The translations under genes and the position numbers were made by a program. A stretch of 43,078 nucleotides of DNA. Origin: Planctomycetia bacterium. Its GTDB lineage: Bacteria; Planctomycetota; Planctomycetia; Pirellulales; UBA7805. The stretch lies in assembly GCA_021413585.1 (NCBI GenBank), contig JAIOQB010000095.1, positions 1 to 43,078 of the forward strand, given 5' to 3'. The notes under the pieces are model-generated. The model had not been told where the DNA came from and did not search any database. It worked only from the letters and a program-made list of their open reading frames with translations. Shown piece after piece: positions 8,074-17,100 of this stretch; positions within the stretch are counted from its first letter, which is position 1; each line of letters begins with the position of its first letter.

Positions 8074-10323
8074 ATGATCGCGCTCGACGACAGCCTGATC
8101 TCCAGTTCCACGCGGCCGCTGCGGTTGGTCATGCGCCCCGATCTGGCGGTGCGCGAACATCGCTACCAGGGCGAGCGCTCTTGGGTCGTCAAGGATCCGT
8201 TGGGCCTGAAGTACTTTCGCTTGCGCCGGGAAGAGTACGCCATTCTCAAGTTGCTCGATGGCCGCAGCAGCCTGGATGACTTGAAGGAGCAGTACGAAGC
8301 CGACTTCTCGCCGCGCAAGATCACGCACGACGAATTGGCACATTTTGTGGGCAATCTGCACCAGAACGGCCTGGTCCATTCGCTGCTGCCCAACCAGGGG
8401 ACGCAATTGAAACAACGGCGCGATGAGCGACGCAAGGAAGAGTTCGTCTCCACGCTGACCAATCTGTTGTCGCTGCGATTTCGCGGAGTCGATCCGCAGC
8501 GGCTGCTGGATTGGCTGCTGCCGTACACGTCGTGGTTCTTTACCCCGTTGGCGGCCGCGGCCGCTCTGTTGCTGGGGCTCTCGGCCGTGACGCTAATCCT
8601 GGTGCAGTTCGAGGCGTTCCACGCTCGTTTGCCGGGGAGTCATGAGTTTTTCGCCGCGGGCAATTGGATTTACCTGGCCGCGGCGATGGCGGTGACCAAG
8701 GTCTTGCACGAATTGGGGCATGGTTTAAGTTGCCGAAAATATGGCGGGGAATGCCACGAGATTGGCTTGATGATGTTGGTCATGACGCCGTGCTTGTATT
8801 GCGACGTGTCGGACTCCTGGATGGTGAAGAGCAAGTGGCAGCGGGCGACGATTGGCGCGGCGGGAATGTATGTGGAACTGGTGATTGCCGCGCTGGCCAC
8901 GTTTGTATGGTGGTTTAGCGTACCGGGTTTGTTGAACAACTTGATGCTTAGCGTGATGTTCGTCTGTTCGGTCAGCACGGTGGTGTTCAACGGCAATCCG
9001 CTGCTCCGTTACGACGGCTACTACATCCTGGCCGATCTGTTGGAGATCCCCAATCTCCGCCAGAAGGCGGGCTCGGTGGTGACCCACAAGCTGGGGGCAT
9101 GGTTACTGGGATTGGAAGAGCCGGAGGATCGGTACCTGCCCCGCCGAGGACAAGCGTGGTTCGCGCTCTACGCCGTGACGTCGGTGGTGTATCGCTGGAT
9201 GGTGGTTGGCGGCGTCGTTTTTTTCTTGTGCCATGTGCTGAAACCCTATGGACTGGAGATCATTGGACAGATGCTCGGGGGACTCGCGGTGGTGGGATTG
9301 GTGGCTCAGCCGCTGTGGGGGCTGAAGAGGTTTCTCTCGGTACCGGGGCAGTTGGAGAAGATTCATCTTCCGCGGGTCGCTTTAACCCTCGGCTTGGTGG
9401 TAATGGCGTTGCTGTTTGCGCTGGCTATCCCGTTGCCGCATCGAGTGTATTGTGCATTGGAAGTGCAGCCGCACGAGGCGGCGCAGGTGTTTGTCGAAGT
9501 GCCGGGCGTATTGCGCGAAGTAAAAGTGCGTGCCGGAGACCACGTGGAAGCGGGGGACGTGCTGGCCACGCTCGAAAATCTGGATTCACGCCTGGAAATC
9601 GCCAAGCTCAGCGGCGAATGCGACGAGGACGAGGCTAAGCTCAATATGCTGCAGCACTTGCGGCATCTGCATAATGCTTCGAGCAAGGAGGCCGAGTCGC
9701 AGATCGCCGAATTGGAGAAATCGCTCGCCAGCGTTCGCGAGCGACTGGCCGAACGTCAGCGGGATCTAGGGCACCTCACGCTGCGCAGCCCTCGCAGCGG
9801 CATCGTGCTGCCGCCGCCGATGGTAAAAGCAACGGCCAAGTCCGAGGAAGGGTTGGTCGCCTGGTCGGGAACGCCGCTCGATCGCCAGAACCTGGGAACT
9901 TGGCTCAACACGGGCAGCCAGGCCTGCTATATCGGCAATCCCAAGCAATTGGAAGCGGTCCTGGTGATTGATCAGGCGGATATCCAGTTCATTCACGAGG
10001 GGCAGGAGGTGGCGCTGCTGCTCGACTCAATGGCCGGCCGCAGCATTGTGGGCAAAGTGGCGGCGATTTCGCAGGCGGAACTCAAGACCAGCTCGCAGCG
10101 AATGTCGACCAAGCACGGCGGCCAACTCGACACGCGATCCGATCCCGAGACAGGACAAGAGCGGCCGGCGAGCCCTTCGTACCAGGCAAGCGTGGTGCTG
10201 GACAATTCAGACCATGTGCTGCGGCTGTCGCTGAAGGGGGAAGCCCGCGTCCAGGTGGGGACGGAAACTCTGGGCAGGAAGCTGTGGCGGTTTCTCTCGC
10301 GAACTTTCTACTTCAATCTCTAG
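8074..10323 (+). CDS. PqqD-like / M50 site-2 protease / HlyD fusion protein
   Basis: 749 residues in three parts. Residues about 40-105 (YFRLRREEYAILKLLDG onward) resemble a PqqD-type winged helix, the fold that binds leader peptides in RiPP pathways. Residues about 145-455 form a polytopic M50 metalloprotease: the zinc motif HELGH is at 212-216 and the second motif NGNPLLRYDGYY at 306-317, with the ligand Asp at 314, so the catalytic residues look intact. Residues about 465-735 are a HlyD-like adaptor with a coiled-coil (about 505-570) and the sequence LRSPRSGIVLPPP. It ends the SecA-like/HlyD block and converges with a minus-strand gene 9 bases on. A role in cutting or handing over an exported peptide is inference. 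Could alternatively be a catalytically active scaffold of a pump. Confidence 0.85.
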   Translation: MIALDDSLISSSTRPLRLVMRPDLAVREHRYQGERSWVVKDPLGLKYFRLRREEYAILKLLDGRSSLDDLKEQYEADFSPRKITHDELAHFVGNLHQNGLVHSLLPNQGTQLKQRRDERRKEEFVSTLTNLLSLRFRGVDPQRLLDWLLPYTSWFFTPLAAAAALLLGLSAVTLILVQFEAFHARLPGSHEFFAAGNWIYLAAAMAVTKVLHELGHGLSCRKYGGECHEIGLMMLVMTPCLYCDVSDSWMVKSKWQRATIGAAGMYVELVIAALATFVWWFSVPGLLNNLMLSVMFVCSVSTVVFNGNPLLRYDGYYILADLLEIPNLRQKAGSVVTHKLGAWLLGLEEPEDRYLPRRGQAWFALYAVTSVVYRWMVVGGVVFFLCHVLKPYGLEIIGQMLGGLAVVGLVAQPLWGLKRFLSVPGQLEKIHLPRVALTLGLVVMALLFALAIPLPHRVYCALEVQPHEAAQVFVEVPGVLREVKVRAGDHVEAGDVLATLENLDSRLEIAKLSGECDEDEAKLNMLQHLRHLHNASSKEAESQIAELEKSLASVRERLAERQRDLGHLTLRSPRSGIVLPPPMVKATAKSEEGLVAWSGTPLDRQNLGTWLNTGSQACYIGNPKQLEAVLVIDQADIQFIHEGQEVALLLDSMAGRSIVGKVAAISQAELKTSSQRMSTKHGGQLDTRSDPETGQERPASPSYQASVVLDNSDHVLRLSLKGEARVQVGTETLGRKLWRFLSRTFYFNL

Positions 10324-10332
10324 GCGTGCCGC

Positions 10333-10701
10333 TTAGGTGTCCGTGTGCTTGGACGTGAACCGCTTTTTCGTCTCGACCAGGTGATCCACCAGGACATGGG
10401 AAATCACGTTGATGCCGATGCCGCCGAACATGGCTGGCAGAAGAAATAGCGCGATCGAGACTTCCGAGTCAAAGATCCAATCGTCGGCCACCGACGTTGT
10501 AAGCCGGGCTTGAGCCTTGAGAGTTTGCAGCAGGTAAACGTCGATGCCCGCGATCGCCACCAGCGAGAATCCGAACTGCAGAATGAGCCACCGCGACATC
10601 GCCCGCTTGGCCAGCGCCAGCCAATAAATCCAGGCAGATGGCGCGCAGGAGAAAATCACCAGCAGCCAGAATCGCAGATGGGTGAAGACAGTGTCGCTCA
10701 T
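10333..10701 (-). CDS. Small membrane protein, unknown function
   Basis: 122 residues from the ATG at 10701 (MSDTVFTHLRFWLL); the frame is open upstream to 10752 but the extra residues look non-protein. Three hydrophobic segments are visible: FWLLVIFSCAPSAWIYWLAL, a second around LILQFGFSLVAIAGIDVYLL, and a third around IALFLLPAMFGGIGINVISH. The C-terminus is basic and hydrophilic. I do not recognise a family. It is convergent with the M50 fusion gene and divergent from the pseudopilin gene, and no clear ribosome binding site is seen. Confidence 0.6.
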   Translation of the reverse strand: MSDTVFTHLRFWLLVIFSCAPSAWIYWLALAKRAMSRWLILQFGFSLVAIAGIDVYLLQTLKAQARLTTSVADDWIFDSEVSIALFLLPAMFGGIGINVISHVLVDHLVETKKRFTSKHTDT

Positions 10702-10952
10702 TCTGGATCGCTCATGCGGATTCGTCTTTGGCGTGCAAAGCGGTGATAGCACGCCATGATCGGCCTATCGGCCGGTCTCGGCGAGTTAATTGACGAAAAT
10801 CTGCGGGAACGCGCAGATTGTCAGGGAGCGAGTTGGCCCACTCTCGGTTCAACGACTGGAGCGGCTGGTTCACCAAAGCGGATCCGGGGTCCCAATCACT
10901 CTAATCCCCCCACCGCGAGGGAGCGAAAAAGCGATTGTCCCATAAAGGCAGC

Positions 10953-10991
10953 ATTTTGTCCCTATTCGTCAACCCGTTCCTGCTACGATAG
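10953..10991 (+). promoter_or_regulatory. Promoter-like element shared with the PEP-CTERM gene (copy A)
   Basis: ATTTTGTCCC at 10953-10962, 18 bases, then TGCTACGATAG at 10981-10991. The second block fits an extended -10 (TGC TACGAT). The same two blocks with the same 18-base gap occur at 13789-13827. A second TTGTCCC lies just upstream (10935-10941). The rest of the intergenic region 10702-11072 holds no gene I can support. Confidence 0.55.
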
Positions 10992-11072
10992 CTTAATGAA
11001 GATTCCAAGCATTCGCTTCGATTGCGCCATTCTGGGGCACGCGCAATTCGGAATCCCCAAGGACACAGAGGC

Positions 11073-12734
11073 ATGGCAGCCAGGCAAATTCCGCCGGCAT
11101 CCGCGTCGATGCTTTGGCCAGTGCAATTGCCATTTCCACGGCATGGTCCAGCAGTGCGCACTTCGCAGGCGCAAGCGAGGGCTCGCAACAGCCGTTCGCA
11201 ACCCGCCGGGTTCACGCTGGTCGAACTGCTGGTGGTGATCGCGGTGATTGTGATTCTGGTGGCGCTGATGCTGCCGGCGATTGGGATGGCGCGCAGCCGC
11301 AGCCGGCAGGCGCAATGCTCGAGCAATCAACGCCAAATCTGGCAAGCCTGGACCAGGGCCAATAGCCGCAATGCGTCGCAGCCGGTGCGCGGGAGCACCT
11401 GGACGCAGCGGCTGAATCAATATCTGCAAGGGGGAACGGCCGTTCTGTTCTGCCCCGACGATACCAATCCGCAGCAAGTGTCCAGCTATGGGTTTAACGC
11501 CAACGCGTGGGAATTCAGTTCTTCCTACGATGCAAACCGGATCGTCATGTTGGACTACAAGCTGCCGGAGGTGAAAGTCATCGGGCAGAACCTGGCGCAA
11601 TTGAATGATTTGAGCGCCGGCTGGCCCGGCGGCCAGGCGCCGCGGCACTTCCAGAAAGAAAACGTGACGCTTGGCGACGGCCACGTCGATTCGTTCGACC
11701 CGCGCGCGATCGACCCGCGGTTCTGCGTGGCGTTTGTGCAGTACTGGCGGCCCAACAAAGATCAGAATATCAACCTGGCCGGCTGCTTCGCGCCGGGCCA
11801 ACTGCCGCCGGAGCAAACGTCCACCACCACCAGCGGGACGGCGACCGGCGGAACCACCGCCGCCGCGCCCACCACCGGAAGCGCGACCACAGGCAGCACA
11901 ACATCCGGCGGCACCAGCACTGGCGGCACGACTACCGGCGCCACGACAACTGGCGGCACATCCACGGGGGGCAGCACCACAGGTGGCGCGACCGTGGACC
12001 CGCCCCCCGACTGCAGCGATCCCAACTCACCCATCGTGCAAGGCCTGCGAGCCCAATACGCTACGTATTACTACACGATTGGAGGATCCGCCGGCGAATG
12101 GGGGAAGGGTGGATATTATGAGAGTCTCTATAGGTCGGGGAATTATGAGAGCCACCTAACGTACTTGGGTACGAAGGTCATCTCAATTACCGGCGATCAA
12201 TTCGCCAATAATCCAAGTTCGTATGGAGTGCCCGAGACAAGTGACTGGGGCACCCACCAATTCATTCGCTATTGCGGGCAGATCAAAGGGCCAATTAACG
12301 GAACTGTTTACTTTCGCATGTCCTACGACGACGCTATCGAACTCAAGATCGATGGGCAATTGATTAACTTTGATCTCGCCACTACCAACTCGAGCGCTGG
12401 GTTCGGCGCGTCGGGGGGCTATGACGGGTCGGTACCACATATGATTCATGGGAACGTGCCTCCGCCGCCGGGAGGCGTTGATTATACGTACGTCAAAGGC
12501 TCGCCCGCCCCGAATCCCGCAGACGCGCCCTCGAATCAACCGTTAGTCCCAGCGGACATCAATGCTCCCTATTTCCAGTTTGTATTCCAGAAAGATCGCT
12601 GGTACGACTTTCAATTGATGTGGTGCAACTCGAATGCGGGCAGCAGTTATTGCAAGGTGAAGTGGTATGCGCTCGATGGCCAGTTGCCGTACGGAACGAT
12701 ACCGGCATCCAGTTTCCGCACAAACCAGAATTGA
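11073..12734 (+). CDS. Pseudopilin-like protein with H-X9-DG motif and PA14-like domain
   Basis: Start chosen at ATG 11073 (AGAGG just upstream); the frame opens at a TTG at 11022. A long leader precedes the type IV prepilin signal [20 protein letters not shown], with cleavage expected between Gly and Phe. The core ends with [12 protein letters not shown], an exact H-X9-DG motif of planctomycete/verrucomicrobial pseudopilins. A low-complexity Thr/Gly/Ser linker (encoded at about 11820-11995) leads to a C-terminal region that resembles PA14: [12 protein letters not shown] at its start, [24 protein letters not shown] strand with the DD pair, and a final [11 protein letters not shown] strand. 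PA14 modules bind carbohydrates, so this may be a pilus or fibre tip that binds polysaccharide. That role is inference. Followed after 76 bases by a lipoprotein gene. Confidence 0.75.
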   Translation: MAARQIPPASASMLWPVQLPFPRHGPAVRTSQAQARARNSRSQPAGFTLVELLVVIAVIVILVALMLPAIGMARSRSRQAQCSSNQRQIWQAWTRANSRNASQPVRGSTWTQRLNQYLQGGTAVLFCPDDTNPQQVSSYGFNANAWEFSSSYDANRIVMLDYKLPEVKVIGQNLAQLNDLSAGWPGGQAPRHFQKENVTLGDGHVDSFDPRAIDPRFCVAFVQYWRPNKDQNINLAGCFAPGQLPPEQTSTTTSGTATGGTTAAAPTTGSATTGSTTSGGTSTGGTTTGATTTGGTSTGGSTTGGATVDPPPDCSDPNSPIVQGLRAQYATYYYTIGGSAGEWGKGGYYESLYRSGNYESHLTYLGTKVISITGDQFANNPSSYGVPETSDWGTHQFIRYCGQIKGPINGTVYFRMSYDDAIELKIDGQLINFDLATTNSSAGFGASGGYDGSVPHMIHGNVPPPPGGVDYTYVKGSPAPNPADAPSNQPLVPADINAPYFQFVFQKDRWYDFQLMWCNSNAGSSYCKVKWYALDGQLPYGTIPASSFRTNQN

Positions 12735-12810
12735 TGACGCCGCGACACACGTCGTCGAGTTTTCGCGTGGGTTTTTAGGCCGGATTTTCAGGCCGGAGAG
12801 GAAGAGGACT

Positions 12811-13665
12811 TTGGCTATTTTGCGACTCCCCTCGGATGCTAATCGCGCTCTCTGGCAGCGCACGGTTTCTTTGATGCTCGGCTCCGCAGCGATTCTTGGG
12901 CTTGCCGGCTGCTCCAAAAAAGTTGTGCCGCCGCCCGCGACCACAGCGCCCACCGAAGAGGTGTCGATCGCGCCGAACTTCCGCGGCTCGGGTGCTCCGC
13001 ACGAAGTTACAATAATTGAAAACGATCCGACGCTGCCTTACGTCCGCGTACAACGAGAAAATGGCAAGGCATTTTACGTGCATCGCGACTTCGTGGATGA
13101 AAAAAACGGCAAGCATTTGTTGCTGGCCGCCAGCGACCTTTTCGAGAAGCCCCAGGCGGAAGAATACTATTTCAGGCTGTCCGAATTAGATATCATCCGC
13201 GACAAGATCCCCGCGGTATTCATGACGCTTTCGGGCCGCCAAGTCGTCGCGCCTTGGAAGATTCCGATATTCGAGAGCAAGGGCGAGACGGCATGGCCCG
13301 TTTATGAATGCCTGCGGGCGGAATGTCCCGGCCGAGAAAAAGGAGTCAAGCACGGCTATCTTTTCATCCTGGCGGATCCGAGCAATCGAGCGAAATTCTC
13401 GCTCGAGCTAGCCCGTCAGGCCAGCAATGCTGCGGAACCGTCACTGGAAGGAACCTTGGCGGCTGGCAAGTATTTATGTCCGCGCTGTCGCGAACTCGGA
13501 AAACCAGGTGCGGACGAAGCCTACAAGCAAGCGTTCCGTCGTTATCGCCTGCCGGAGTCCGACGCGATGTGGCAGGAGTTAGACACGGAATACACCCGCA
13601 GCCGCGACGTGCGGTCGCGAAAATTTCATCCGTTGAGCGCCGGCGAGTCGGTGACCAACCAATAA
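12811..13665 (+). CDS. Lipoprotein of unknown function with paired Cys motif
   Basis: 284 residues from a TTG at 12811 that has a strong purine-rich ribosome binding site (GGAGAGGAAGAGG) in front; the frame is open further upstream to 12667 but overlaps the pseudopilin end. The signal peptide ends in a textbook lipobox LAGC, so the mature protein is lipid-anchored. The C-terminal part carries ECLRAEC and LCPRCRELG, four Cys that could form a zinc ribbon. No known family recognised. It lies 76 bases after the pseudopilin gene on the same strand and probably shares its transcript, suggesting a helper for the pseudopilin. Confidence 0.7.
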   Translation: MAILRLPSDANRALWQRTVSLMLGSAAILGLAGCSKKVVPPPATTAPTEEVSIAPNFRGSGAPHEVTIIENDPTLPYVRVQRENGKAFYVHRDFVDEKNGKHLLLAASDLFEKPQAEEYYFRLSELDIIRDKIPAVFMTLSGRQVVAPWKIPIFESKGETAWPVYECLRAECPGREKGVKHGYLFILADPSNRAKFSLELARQASNAAEPSLEGTLAAGKYLCPRCRELGKPGADEAYKQAFRRYRLPESDAMWQELDTEYTRSRDVRSRKFHPLSAGESVTNQ

Positions 13666-13725
13666 ATTGCTGCGGGAAGCCGCACGAAGAACGCCCATCT
13701 CACCGTGGAACGAAGAAAATGCCCG

Positions 13726-13766
13726 AGATTTGGCCTGTTTTGGCACCGCCGCGCCAAGCCAAATCT
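13726..13766 (+). terminator. Nested hairpin after the lipoprotein gene
   Basis: Outer arms AGATTTGG (13726-13733) and CCAAATCT (13759-13766), inner arms TTGGC (13740-13744) and GCCAA (13753-13757). No T tract follows, so termination is only probable. It separates the pseudopilin/lipoprotein unit from the promoter of the PEP-CTERM gene. Confidence 0.4.
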
Positions 13767-13782
13767 TCGGAAAACTCAAAAA

Positions 13783-13827
13783 GACAATATTTTGTCCCGT
13801 TTAGGCAATTGAGTCTTGCTACTATAG
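13783..13827 (+). promoter_or_regulatory. Promoter-like element before the PEP-CTERM gene (copy B)
   Basis: ATTTTGTCCC at 13789-13798, 18 bases, then TGCTACTATAG at 13817-13827, matching copy A at 10953-10991. In this copy the first block is half of an inverted repeat GACAA-N4-TTGTC (13783-13796). An extended -10 (TGC TACTAT) would place the transcript start near 13834, about 350 bases before the coding start. Confidence 0.55.
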
Positions 13828-13936
13828 TGAGTGAGGAAAGCGAGAGGCTCGTGTGAAGGCCGCTTCTTTTTTCTCTACAGGTTTATCTCGACAGGAGACG
13901 CTGCTGCAAACTGCTTAATGACCCGAATCAATAAAT

Positions 13937-13996
13937 AACACCATCAATTTTCCGCGCGGTCCCTCGGGCACGCGGAAGCTTCGTGGTGTTTTTTAT
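13937..13996 (+). terminator. Terminator-like hairpin in the leader of the PEP-CTERM gene
   Basis: Outer arms AACACCA (13937-13943) and TGGTGTT (13984-13990), inner arms TTCCGCG (13950-13956) and CGCGGAA (13971-13977), followed by further T residues up to about 13994. It lies about 100 bases after the expected transcript start and about 190 bases before the ATG at 14185, so it would act as an attenuator or end a short RNA. Confidence 0.5.
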
Positions 13997-14184
13997 TGCG
14001 CCGCAGGAAACCAGTCCGGCCAATCGGCCAGTTCAACATCCGTTCAATTCACTTAGCGATTTTCCTTGGTCCAGCATCGGCGGTTTTAGCATCAGCAGCG
14101 GTCGTTCCAGCATCATCGCATCTACTTTGAGTTTTCCCAAGTCATTCAGGGCATCGCCTCTTCCACGGAACTGAGAGTACGCTC

Positions 14185-17100
14185 ATGAGACATTTTTCGT
14201 CCATCGTTTCGGCATCCATGCTTCAGTCGGCGAAGGGCTGCAAGTCGATCATCAACCGTCGCGCACGGCTTTGCGCCATGTACTATCTGGCGGTCGCTGG
14301 CTTGGCAATCCTTGGATCGGTTCTTAGTTCACCCGCTCAGGCCACAACCTATTATTGGGACACGACCACAACCGGAACCTGGGCAAACGGCGCGAATTGG
14401 TCGCTTGATCCTGTTACTGGTGGAACGACGGGAACCCCACCATCGTCGGGCGACTCCGTGGTCTTCAATCAATCGAGCGTCAACGGCAACGAAACCGTTC
14501 AGTTGAATGCTGCAACGAGCATCACCGGGCTGACGTTCGGCAATACCGGCACCACGCTGATCGACTCCGACAGTGCGACGTCTCGCGCCCTGACGATCAA
14601 CGGCGGGATCACCGTCAACAGCGGCGCCGGCGCGGTCACCATCGGTAACGCCGCGAACCCCGCCCCCATCACGCTCGGCGCGGCACAGTCGTGGACGAAC
14701 AATTCGTCCAGCCTGCTGACCGTCGTGAATAATTTGTCCAATGCCGTGGGTGCGTTGACCATTAACGGTTCGGGCAACACGACTATCAGTGGTTCGCTCG
14801 TGGGGGGATCGACTGCGGGCACGGTCATTAAGAACGGCACCGGCACGCTGACCTATAACCCATCGGCGGCCAACACCAGTACGGGCGCCATTACGATCAA
14901 CGCCGGCACACTGAAACTCGACTACACGAACATGGGAGTCAGTCCGTCCAATATGCTGCCTGGCGCTACCGTAGCCACCGCCACCAACCTGACGTTTGGA
15001 GGCAATAAGGCCGTTGACGCTAAAGTGATCTTCACGAATGCGAACACTGGCGGCGCCACGTCGCAGAACTTTAACACCATCGCAAACGGTCGAGGCACCA
15101 GTTACCTGCTAGCCGACCCCTCTGCTGGATCGACGATTACAGTCAATGCGAACAGTGTTACCCTCGGCGGAAATCGCGGCTGGAATGGTGGCAACGGAAC
15201 GATGATTATCGGCGTGATGAACGCCGCGCAGGAAAGCCAGTTTACGTTCAATCTTACTAGTACAACCGCTATCGATAACGGCGGTATTGTCACCGTTCCA
15301 TTTCTCTATACACTCGATGGGGGCGTCGACCCAGCGAATCTCTATTTCGCCCAAAAAAGTGGGAATGTGGTTTCGCGCCGAGTTGCAAATGTCAACACCA
15401 CCGACAACTTTACTGGCACCGCAAACACCGATCAGATTCGAATTACGACCACCACCAATGGACAGGCTTGGACCAATACCGGGGACATTACAGCCCAAAA
15501 GGGCGTCCTGTTTGTCGGTGCTAATGACTACTCGATCACAGGCGGCACGTTTGGAGCCAATCTCCCAAGTACTGGCACGCAGACTACACGGGGCATTCTG
15601 ATCTCAACCTTCGGCACCGGGACCTTGACGATCAATTCCGTTGTAGGCTCCGCCTCTCCCGGCCAGCTCTCCAAGTTTGGCCCAGGCAAGCTGGTTCTAA
15701 CCAACATCAACACTTACGTCGCTGCCACGAACATCAACGGCGGCACGTTGAGCATTTCTCAGATTGCCAATGCCGGCAGTCCCAGTGGCCTCGGCACAAG
15801 CAACAACACTGCCGGCCAACTCAATCTGAATGGCGGCACGCTGCAATATACCGGCAATGCGGCCAGCACCGACCGGTTGTTCAGCGTGAATGCCGACTCC
15901 GCGCTCGATGCCTCGGGCAGCACTGCGGTAAATAGCGGAGCGATCGATTGGACCAACACCGGTAACCTTAGTGTGGCTAGCGGGTTCCCTATTAACTTCA
16001 CCCTCACGGGCACCAACACGGGGAACAATGTTCTCAGGGGGAAAATTATTGGCGGCACGGGCGCGAATGGCGCCTCGGTCACCAAGTCGGGCATCGGCTC
16101 CTGGACCCTCACCAATGCCAACACCTACATCGGCGGTACAACGGTCAATGCAGGCACGCTAACAGGAACCGGTGCCACTCCATTCGGCGACGCCACAGGC
16201 ACGCTGGCAGTGAACAACCCGAATACTGGCGCGGGAACCGCCACCGTGCTGAACCTTTCCACCACCGCGCCAACCACCACCGGTTCGCTAAGTGGTTCGA
16301 TCGCCACTCCCTCCAGCGGCACCAATACCGCCACAATCAACAATGGCGGACAACTCTTCACGGTCAATCAAAGCACCAATGCCACCTTCGCGGGATCGAT
16401 CGCCGGCGGCGGCGGATTCACGTTGGCCGGCAGTAGCACGAAGACGCTCACTCTTTCCGGCAACAACACCTACAGTGGGGCGACATCAATCAATGGCGGC
16501 ACGCTGGCTGTGTCAGGCAATCTGGGGAATACGGCCATCACCGTTGCCGGCGATACCAGCGCAACATTTGCCGCTCGGCCCGGCAGCGGCATCGGTTACG
16601 CCGGCACCAATGCGACCAGCGGCACGTCCAGCCTGACGCTCAAGGGGGATCTCTTCAGCTCGGCCAACTTTACGATGGTGGACGGTGCGATTGGAACCTT
16701 CCGTATCGGTTCCGGTGGCGTGAACGTGGTTTCCGGGTCCACCATGCCCAACTTTACGTTTGAAATCGGCAACAACTCCCTCGGCAGCATTGACAAGCTC
16801 GACCTGGCGACCATGGGAGGTTCGTTCAGCAACACGACGGGCTCGACGCTGAACTTTGTGGCACTCAATCCGCTGGGCACGCTGGCCTCAGGGCAGTACA
16901 CGTTCATGACGGCGGCCGGCGGGTTGGGGGCATCGGTGTTTACGCTTGGCAGCAACACGATGGTGGTCAATGGCGTCACTTATAACCTGTCGCTCGGCGG
17001 CAATGCGACCAGTGAGATCCTCACCATTTCCCAGGTCGGCGGCGGCCCGGTCTCGCTGCTGAGCGTGCCGACCACGCAGACGCTCGCCATGCACCGCAAC

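Noticed and set aside
11820..11995. Repetitive ACC/GGC stretch considered as a CRISPR or tandem array
   Set aside because: It is an in-frame Thr/Gly/Ser linker, without equal-sized spacers.
13742..13757. Possible sigma-54 promoter TGGCACCGCCGCGCCA before the PEP-CTERM gene
   Set aside because: Good -24 half, but the -12 GC is absent (CC) and the site forms the inner stem of a hairpin.
13308..13856. Plus-strand open frame of 182 codons
   Set aside because: Overlaps the lipoprotein gene in another frame and runs through a hairpin and a promoter element.
13890..13910. GG-N10-GC spacing in the PEP-CTERM leader
   Set aside because: The -24 side is AGGAGA, far from consensus; spacing alone is not enough.
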